Source of the DNA: an uncultured Anaerolineae bacterium
GTDB lineage: Bacteria; Chloroflexota; Anaerolineae; J036; Brachytrichaceae
Direction: 5' to 3'
Length of the DNA stretch: 64,000 bases
Assembly: GCA_938028725.1 (NCBI GenBank)
Contig: CALIMH010000004.1
Span: 62,001-126,000 of the forward strand
The position numbers and the translations under genes were made by a program. Positions 60,875 to 64,000 of this stretch are shown piece after piece (the first letter of the stretch is position 1; each line of letters begins with the position of its first letter). Below the pieces are notes generated by a model, which ran no database searches, was not told where the DNA came from, and saw only the letters and a program-made list of their open reading frames with translations.

Positions 60875-61872
60875 GGTGTGTGTGTGGCAAGTTGCCACAG
60901 TTGCTCGGCGATGTATGCGGCCCACACCACACCGAATAGGCCGGCGCCTATCGCGTATAGCACGCGCCCGTCCTCCCCGAGCTGTCCGATGAGCGGCATA
61001 CCGTCTGCTGTGGGAGAGCAGGTTGTCACAACCTGCTCGCGCTTGTGCATTTGTCGGATCGGATCGACCCCGAAAGCACGCAGCCAGTGTTCCAGCAGCG
61101 CTTCGGGGCTGGACGCTTCGTCATCTTCGGACCACGCAATGGCGCGGACGCACCGCTCTGCAGCTTGCTGCAGGGCAGCGAACGTGCCGTCTGCTGTGAC
61201 CACCGGCATCGGCAGGTTGGACGTTGTGCCGGCGTGCGAAGTCCACGCAATGCCGTGCGCGAAAGCGACCGAGTCGGCAAGGTAGGGAGAGAGCAAGCCG
61301 GCAAACGCATTGGTGGCCAACACGATGTATTGGGCGGTGGCGACGTAGCCATTTGCCACGATAGCTGTTTGGCCGCGCAGTTGCTCCAGTTTCAGCACCT
61401 CGACGGGTGCATGAACGTTCACGCCGGGCGCGCGCAGCATGTGTTGAACCAGCGCCGGCACGTCCGTCATGAGCGCCTCCCGAAACATTACCGCCCCCGC
61501 GCAACCCTCAGGTAAGCCGCTGGCTGAGTCCACCCATTCAGCCGCGTCGGGCGTGGCTTGCGTGATCGCGGCGCGCAGTACTTTTGCTTCTGCCTCATCG
61601 CGAGCAATGCAAAGCGCCGTTGTGGGTTGCACGGGGACGCCGAGCGCTTGGGCCATTCGCTGCACGTCCGCAATGCTGTGTAAGGTGGCTTTGAGCGCCG
61701 TTGGCTGTGGAGTAATCAGACCGAGCGCATGTCGCGTGCTGCCGCCAGCTGGAGCGATAGCGTCCACGACGTCAACCTGGGCGCCTTTGCTCGCGAAGTG
61801 ATAGGCGATGGTGGCGCCGATGATGCCTGCGCCGACGACAATGACGTCGGCTGAGCGACCGCGCGCCAACAT
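60871..61872 (-). CDS. FAD-dependent oxidoreductase (DAO/glycine oxidase family)
   Basis: A 333-residue flavoprotein. The FAD-binding Rossmann fold is DVIVVGAGIIGATIAYHFAS, with the following GSTRHALGLITPQPTA segment. The C-terminal FAD contact region SPTADGMPLIGQLGEDGRVL, then AIGAGLFGVVWAAYIAEQL, matches the D-amino acid oxidase superfamily, whose members oxidise amines and often release hydrogen peroxide. The substrate is not known. ATG 61872 overlaps the bcp stop (TGATG), so a peroxide-removing enzyme is translated just before it, which makes biochemical sense. An exact 10-bp inverted repeat lies inside the gene at 61016-61038. Confidence 0.9.
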   Translation of the reverse strand: MLARGRSADVIVVGAGIIGATIAYHFASKGAQVDVVDAIAPAGGSTRHALGLITPQPTALKATLHSIADVQRMAQALGVPVQPTTALCIARDEAEAKVLRAAITQATPDAAEWVDSASGLPEGCAGAVMFREALMTDVPALVQHMLRAPGVNVHAPVEVLKLEQLRGQTAIVANGYVATAQYIVLATNAFAGLLSPYLADSVAFAHGIAWTSHAGTTSNLPMPVVTADGTFAALQQAAERCVRAIAWSEDDEASSPEALLEHWLRAFGVDPIRQMHKREQVVTTCSPTADGMPLIGQLGEDGRVLYAIGAGLFGVVWAAYIAEQLWQLATHTP

Positions 61873-62399
61873 CAGGACTGACGGCTGGCCTTGGAGGCAC
61901 GCCGCTTCGGAGCAGTGGCCTCGTGGTTTTCTGTTGGTTTGCCGGTCAAGTAAGCAAGCACGTCGTCGGCGTGTCCATCGGGTTTGACTTTCGCCCACAC
62001 GTGCTCGATCAAGCCATCGGGGCTGACCACGAAGGTGGATCGCAGCACACCCATGTATTTTTTGCCATACATGCTGCGCTCACCCCAAGCGCCGAACGCC
62101 TCCGCTACACGATGGTCCACGTCGGCCAGCAGTGTGAAGTTGAGCTGATACTTGCTGGCGAATTTGCGCTTGGAGTCAAGCCCCTGAGGGCTAACGCCGA
62201 AGACGGGAATGCCGAGTTTTTGGAATTCGGGCAGACGGTCGCGGAAGCCACAAGCTTCAGTCGTGCAGCCGGGCGTGTCGTCCGCTGGGTAGAAGTAAAG
62301 GACGTAACGTTTGCCTTTCAAGTCGGCTGATCGCACAACGCCTTCAACGGATTCCAGCTCAAATTCGGGTGCGGGGTCACCAGGTTTTAACATCGGCAT
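61872..62399 (-). CDS. bcp: Thioredoxin-dependent peroxiredoxin (BCP/PrxQ)
   Basis: A 175-residue atypical peroxiredoxin that reduces hydrogen and alkyl peroxides. The peroxidatic and resolving cysteines are in ADDTPGCTTEACGFRDR, five residues apart as usual for the BCP/PrxQ group, and the catalytic Arg lies in GVLRSTFVVSPDG. The C terminus carries a short basic tail (PKRRASKASRQ). A GAGGAG site precedes ATG 62399. It heads a three-gene operon with the FAD oxidoreductase and a membrane protein. Confidence 0.95.
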   Translation of the reverse strand: MPMLKPGDPAPEFELESVEGVVRSADLKGKRYVLYFYPADDTPGCTTEACGFRDRLPEFQKLGIPVFGVSPQGLDSKRKFASKYQLNFTLLADVDHRVAEAFGAWGERSMYGKKYMGVLRSTFVVSPDGLIEHVWAKVKPDGHADDVLAYLTGKPTENHEATAPKRRASKASRQS

Positions 62400-62423
62400 G
62401 AGTGCTCCTCGAAAGAGATAAGC

Positions 62424-63452
62424 TTAAGCGCGGCTGGATGATCTGGTGCTCTGGCGAACACGCCAAAGCTGCTGGGCCGCTTCACGCCCCACGGCGAGGG
62501 CTCGTCGCCAAAGGAGTTGCAGTGTCTCTCGGTTCAGGCGTTCCTCGTGCGCGCACCACTGATACACTGCTTCGCCGATGGCATACGTGCCGGCAAAGGC
62601 GACAGCCACCTTTGGCAGGACGCCGGCGCCAGGCAGCAACCCTACCAGCGAGCGCGCCACCTGGCGGAAGAATAAGCCTCCTCCGATCACGCCGAGGAGC
62701 TGCGGCATCACCTGCCGAAAGTCGGCCGGCATGCCCATTGCCAGCGCTATCTTCCAGACCATCAAGGCTTGATTTTTGGTCAACACCACCACATCGGCGA
62801 CGGCAAGTGGGAGGCCGGTGACAGGGTTGACCTCAAAGATGCCAGTGCCCAAGCTATACACGGCGTTGGTGATGGCCACTTCCTCGATCAGCGCCCGCAC
62901 CACCACTTCTCGAAAAGCGGGTAAGTGGCGTGCCAGCGCCAGGTCGTCGGCGATGCGCTGGGCACGGACTGCGCTGATGATGGCTCGAACTGCCTCCGCT
63001 TCATCCAGCACACCATCGCGCAGCGGCACGTAGGCAGCTTGTGTGCTCAGGCGCTCGCTCAGCGAGAGCGTGCCTTCGCGCAGCAACAAAGGCAGACAGG
63101 GGATGTGAGCCAGCTCGCATTCGCGCTGGAGGCGCGTAACAGCCGGCGGGGGAGCATCGGTCTCGCGTTGCAGCACACCTACCCACTGCACGTGTTTAAC
63201 CAGCGCCGGCGCTGCCTCTAGAGAGGTGGCGATGGCTGCTCGGTGAGGGGGCAGCTCATGTGAGCGCAGCCCTCGGTACATCAGGCTGACGAGGTGCTCA
63301 GCAAAGGGTAGGTCTTGGCTGGCAAAGAGGAGGGTAAAGGGGGTTTCTGCGGCAACCCGTGCCGGCCGCGCGTCCACTTCGCGCAGCACATCCAGGATCG
63401 CCTTGAGGCTGCCAAACGAGGCCAAGGCCGCCAATGGCGGACGCTTTGTCAC
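62424..63452 (-). CDS. DUF697 membrane protein
   Basis: A 342-residue protein. The first ~190 residues form an alpha/beta domain without recognised motif that resembles a GTPase fold lacking its nucleotide loops. The C-terminal ~110 residues fit DUF697, with hydrophobic helices and the conserved pattern EVNPVTGLPLAVADVVVLTK and PQLLGVIGGGLFFRQVARSL. DUF697 proteins are often linked to Era-like GTPases in the membrane. The start is GTG 63452. It follows tatA by 16 bp and may be co-transcribed with it. Confidence 0.75.
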   Translation of the reverse strand: MTKRPPLAALASFGSLKAILDVLREVDARPARVAAETPFTLLFASQDLPFAEHLVSLMYRGLRSHELPPHRAAIATSLEAAPALVKHVQWVGVLQRETDAPPPAVTRLQRECELAHIPCLPLLLREGTLSLSERLSTQAAYVPLRDGVLDEAEAVRAIISAVRAQRIADDLALARHLPAFREVVVRALIEEVAITNAVYSLGTGIFEVNPVTGLPLAVADVVVLTKNQALMVWKIALAMGMPADFRQVMPQLLGVIGGGLFFRQVARSLVGLLPGAGVLPKVAVAFAGTYAIGEAVYQWCAHEERLNRETLQLLWRRALAVGREAAQQLWRVRQSTRSSSRA

Positions 63453-63468
63453 AGCAAGCCAAGCCAGT

Positions 63469-63669
63469 TCAGGACGATTTCGTCTCGCCGCTGGCGCTGC
63501 TGGCCTTTTCGCCGCTGGTCTTCACTTCGTCATCGCCTTGCAAGCCGCGGCGAAATTCGCGGATGCTTCTGCCCAGCTCACCACCGATTTTGCCGATGCG
63601 GCCGACGCCGAACAGCAAAATGACCACGACCAAAATGATGATGACCTCCAAGGGACCAAGAGTCGGCAT
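63469..63669 (-). CDS. tatA: Twin-arginine translocase subunit TatA
   Basis: A 66-residue protein with one N-terminal membrane helix (LGPLEVIIILVVVILLFGVG), the hinge FGxxxxxxIG seen as GVGRIGKIGGELGRSIREFRR, and an amphipathic helix, then a charged tail. TatA forms the pore for folded proteins; at least two exported proteins in this window carry twin-arginine signals. ATG 63669 has AAGGAG 8 nt upstream, and TATAAT (63730-63725) lies about 55 nt upstream. TatC is not adjacent. Confidence 0.94.
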   Translation of the reverse strand: MPTLGPLEVIIILVVVILLFGVGRIGKIGGELGRSIREFRRGLQGDDEVKTSGEKASSASGETKSS

Positions 63670-63724
63670 GTGCTTTTCTCCTTGCCTCTGCACCGATCAA
63701 GCGCCAGGCGCAGAAGCAAAGCGG

Positions 63725-63730
63725 ATTATA
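63725..63730 (-). promoter_or_regulatory. -10 box (TATAAT) of tatA
   Basis: A consensus TATAAT on the minus strand lies 55 nt before the tatA ATG. The gene has a normal leader with AAGGAG. Confidence 0.5.
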
Positions 63731-63747
63731 GAACGCTCCAGCGAATG

Positions 63748-63753
63748 TAACAT
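63748..63753 (+). promoter_or_regulatory. -10 box (TAACAT) 8 nt before ATG 63762
   Basis: TAACAT ends 8 nt before the ATG of the partial membrane glycosyltransferase gene. There is no Shine-Dalgarno motif. Confidence 0.4.
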
Positions 63754-63761
63754 TAGCTGCC

Positions 63762-64000
63762 ATGCATTTGAGGACAGCGGTCCTTTCGATAGTCACGTTG
63801 TCTGCGGCAGTGAGCGGGGCAGCATATGTCCTTTTGATTGTGCCGGCGCCACCGCTCAACTTTGATGAGGCAGCGCACAGCTTGCCGGGCTATTACGTCC
63901 TGCGCGACCTCTTGGCGTTGGATATGCGCGCGCTGTGGGGCGACTTTCACATTCAGACCCTTTGGCCGCCTGGCTTCTCACTCCTCCAGGCGCCTTTCTT
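63762..64000 (+). CDS. GT-C/GT39-like membrane glycosyltransferase (5' part)
   Basis: Only the first 79 codons are in the window. An N-terminal membrane helix (LSIVTLSAAVSGAAYVLLIV) is followed by an external loop with LNFDEAAHSLPGYYVLRDLL and, later, WPPGFSLLQAPFF. An Asp-Glu pair right after the first helix, and a PPG/L-type turn before the next one, are typical of ArnT/PMT-family transferases that use polyprenyl-phosphate sugars. The call is tentative because most of the protein is missing. Confidence 0.6.
   Translation, partial: MHLRTAVLSIVTLSAAVSGAAYVLLIVPAPPLNFDEAAHSLPGYYVLRDLLALDMRALWGDFHIQTLWPPGFSLLQAPF

Overview
The window is a high-GC, gene-dense bacterial chromosome segment with no tRNA, rRNA, insertion sequence or CRISPR array that I can recognise. 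Taken together the genes suggest a member of the Chloroflexota, probably Anaerolineae-like. The hints are a mevalonate kinase, a menaquinone-type UbiA prenyltransferase, many lipoprotein and Tat signals, a DUF3467 gene, a membrane-anchored Cas4-like nuclease, and split clusters for complex I and ATP synthase. This placement is inference from gene content, not a phylogeny.

Layout. 1-8.7 kb: a partial NarL-type sensor kinase, a divergent membrane protein, a glycosyltransferase, an aminotransferase, mutY-phr (DNA repair) and a LuxR-HTH/Kelch membrane regulator. 8.7-12.6 kb: a complete TroA-type Mn/Zn/Fe ABC importer. One of its permeases carries a DtxR-like winged helix, and its promoter holds a DtxR-type palindrome. 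12.6-15 kb: a sugar-type ABC importer (binding protein and permease, no ATPase) ended by a strong hairpin. 15-19 kb: a DUF4397 lipoprotein, fabH-fabF and a small hypothetical. 19-30 kb: ubiX, a YhbP-like flavoprotein, a DsbB-cytochrome c fusion, a type II pantothenate kinase, rnz-rfbB, a lipoprotein, queG, a Ser/Thr kinase, nadD, a receiver-DUF309 protein, fabL, a Cas4-like protein and a MenA-like prenyltransferase.

30.4-42.8 kb is an energy-conversion block on the plus strand. A good promoter leads nuoA, followed by an intrinsic-terminator-like hairpin and then nuoH-J-K-L-M-M'-N, the membrane arm of complex I without its peripheral arm. An AtpZ/I-like gene, atpB, atpE and a b-delta fusion follow (membrane sector of ATP synthase without F1), closed by a 13-bp perfect inverted repeat. 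42.8-49.5 kb: an MFS exporter with its PadR-type regulator, trpS, pyrG, a small membrane protein and ahcY. 49.5-64 kb: NYN nuclease, era, a fused FAD/2Fe-2S oxidoreductase subunit, YjbQ, phoU, a 7Fe-type ferredoxin, Mn-type SOD, a probable structured small RNA, an acetyltransferase, a CxxxY-type ccmE, mevalonate kinase, ssb, DUF3467, an acyl-CoA carboxyltransferase, an FAD oxidase-bcp-membrane protein operon, DUF697, tatA and a partial GT-C type glycosyltransferase.

Two themes run through the window. First, at least fifteen genes have a TANNNT-type -10 hexamer ending only 7-10 nt before the start codon and no Shine-Dalgarno sequence, so leaderless or near-leaderless transcripts look common. 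Second, several multi-subunit machines appear as half-clusters (complex I membrane arm, F0, ABC importer without ATPase, molybdenum hydroxylase without large subunit, lone CcmE), so their partners must be encoded elsewhere.
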